This document shows positions 11,126 to 11,379 of a stretch of 11,379 nt of DNA, piece after piece. Both the position numbers and the translations under genes were made by a program. The notes below the pieces were generated by a model that was not told the origin of the DNA, made no database searches, and was given only the letters and a program-made list of their open reading frames with translations. The number at the start of each line of letters is the position of its first letter. Position 1 is the first letter of the stretch. This stretch comes from an uncultured Collinsella sp. Its GTDB lineage: Bacteria > Actinomycetota > Coriobacteriia > Coriobacteriales > Coriobacteriaceae. The DNA lies in the NCBI GenBank assembly GCA_902478865.1, contig CABSNA010000027.1, positions 1-11,379 on the forward strand. The letters are read 5' to 3'.

Positions 11126-11145
11126 ACCTCCCATCGGATGGAGGG
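11126..11145 (-). promoter_or_regulatory. SD and SD-sequestering hairpin of the 41-aa peptide gene
   Basis: On the minus strand CCTCC (complement of 11140-11144) can pair with the SD core GGAGG (complement of 11127-11131) around an 8-base loop. This would hide the ribosome-binding site until refolding or processing. Confidence 0.5.
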
Positions 11146-11310
11146 CTCTGCCCGGCACAAGGGCTGCCGACAGCGCTGCTGATTCTAGCAGAGCGTCATT
11201 CCTCTTCGATCAATCCGTTCTCCACTCCCTCGCCGGAATCCAGTCCGTAATCCGTGGGTCATTTTCCTTTGTTTTGCGAGACTGGTTGATAACAAGCAGG
11301 TGGAATAAAC

Positions 11311-11379
11311 ATGGAGAACGGCATCTCTCGCGCAATCGGCGCGCGGCAAGGGTCTGGCCCATCTCATATGTTGCCAACG
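11311..11379 (+). CDS. Start of an unidentified gene, cut by the window end
   Basis: ATG 11311 follows AGGTGG (11298-11303) by seven bases. The frame stays open to the end of the window: 23 residues, MENGISRAIGARQGSG then PSHMLPT. Too short to identify. A chance frame cannot be excluded. Confidence 0.35.
   Translation, partial: MENGISRAIGARQGSGPSHMLPT

Overview
The window looks like an accessory (mobile) region of a fairly GC-rich Gram-positive bacterium. The best guess is a gut-type actinomycete, possibly Coriobacteriia. The grounds are the style of the IS110 remnant, a DUF5067-like secreted protein, a DUF4143 ATPase and 55-65% GC genes next to an AT-richer mobilization module. No rRNA, tRNA or housekeeping gene is present to fix the taxon.

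Layout. (1) 1-250 holds the decayed C-terminal end of an IS110-family transposase on the minus strand. (2) 255-1630 holds a DUF4143-type AAA ATPase gene preceded by four 23-bp direct-repeat units. (3) 1631-2494 has no convincing gene but contains a terminator and a dense array of inverted repeats. (4) 2495-4215 is a mobilization module: a MobC-like accessory protein translationally coupled to a MobA-like relaxase. (5) 4216-5771 is again gene-poor but rich in structure. It contains a short locus that could be transcribed on both strands, with outward-facing terminators and two hairpins sharing the loop CTACCAA/TTGGTAG. It also contains about 500 nt of potential plus-strand RNA with GNRA and UNCG tetraloops, and a second copy of a structured motif also found at 1836-1890. 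(6) 5772-5921 (minus) is an unlisted 49-residue membrane peptide resembling type I toxins. (7) 6176-6760 is a serine resolvase/invertase with a possible res site upstream. (8) 6987-8435 is a plus-strand group: an RHH plus coiled-coil (KfrA-like) protein, a two-TM small protein and a secreted DUF5067-like protein. (9) 8466-10563 (minus) is a tightly overlapping operon of three calcineurin-like metallophosphoesterases. Its 3' end lies in four TTCTAGA repeats at 11-bp period. (10) 10564-11379 contains an AT-rich repeat cluster, a second small toxin-like peptide (41 residues, minus) with a candidate antisense promoter beyond its 3' end, and the start of a gene that leaves the window.

How it fits together. 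The relaxase module, resolvase, KfrA-like protein and toxin-like peptides suggest a mobilizable element (integrated, or plasmid-derived) carrying a phosphoesterase operon as cargo. The two toxin-like peptides share a plan: strong Shine-Dalgarno, one hydrophobic segment, basic tail. Each has a GGGTAGAATG sequence on the opposite strand beyond its 3' end, as expected for toxin/antisense-RNA pairs of the TxpA/RatA layout. The parts that most deserve experimental or covariance follow-up are the paired RNAs at 4288-4564, the large candidate RNA at 4566-5145, the duplicated TCATAGG-hairpin-CCGCAT motif and the two peptide loci. All functional statements are inferred from sequence alone.
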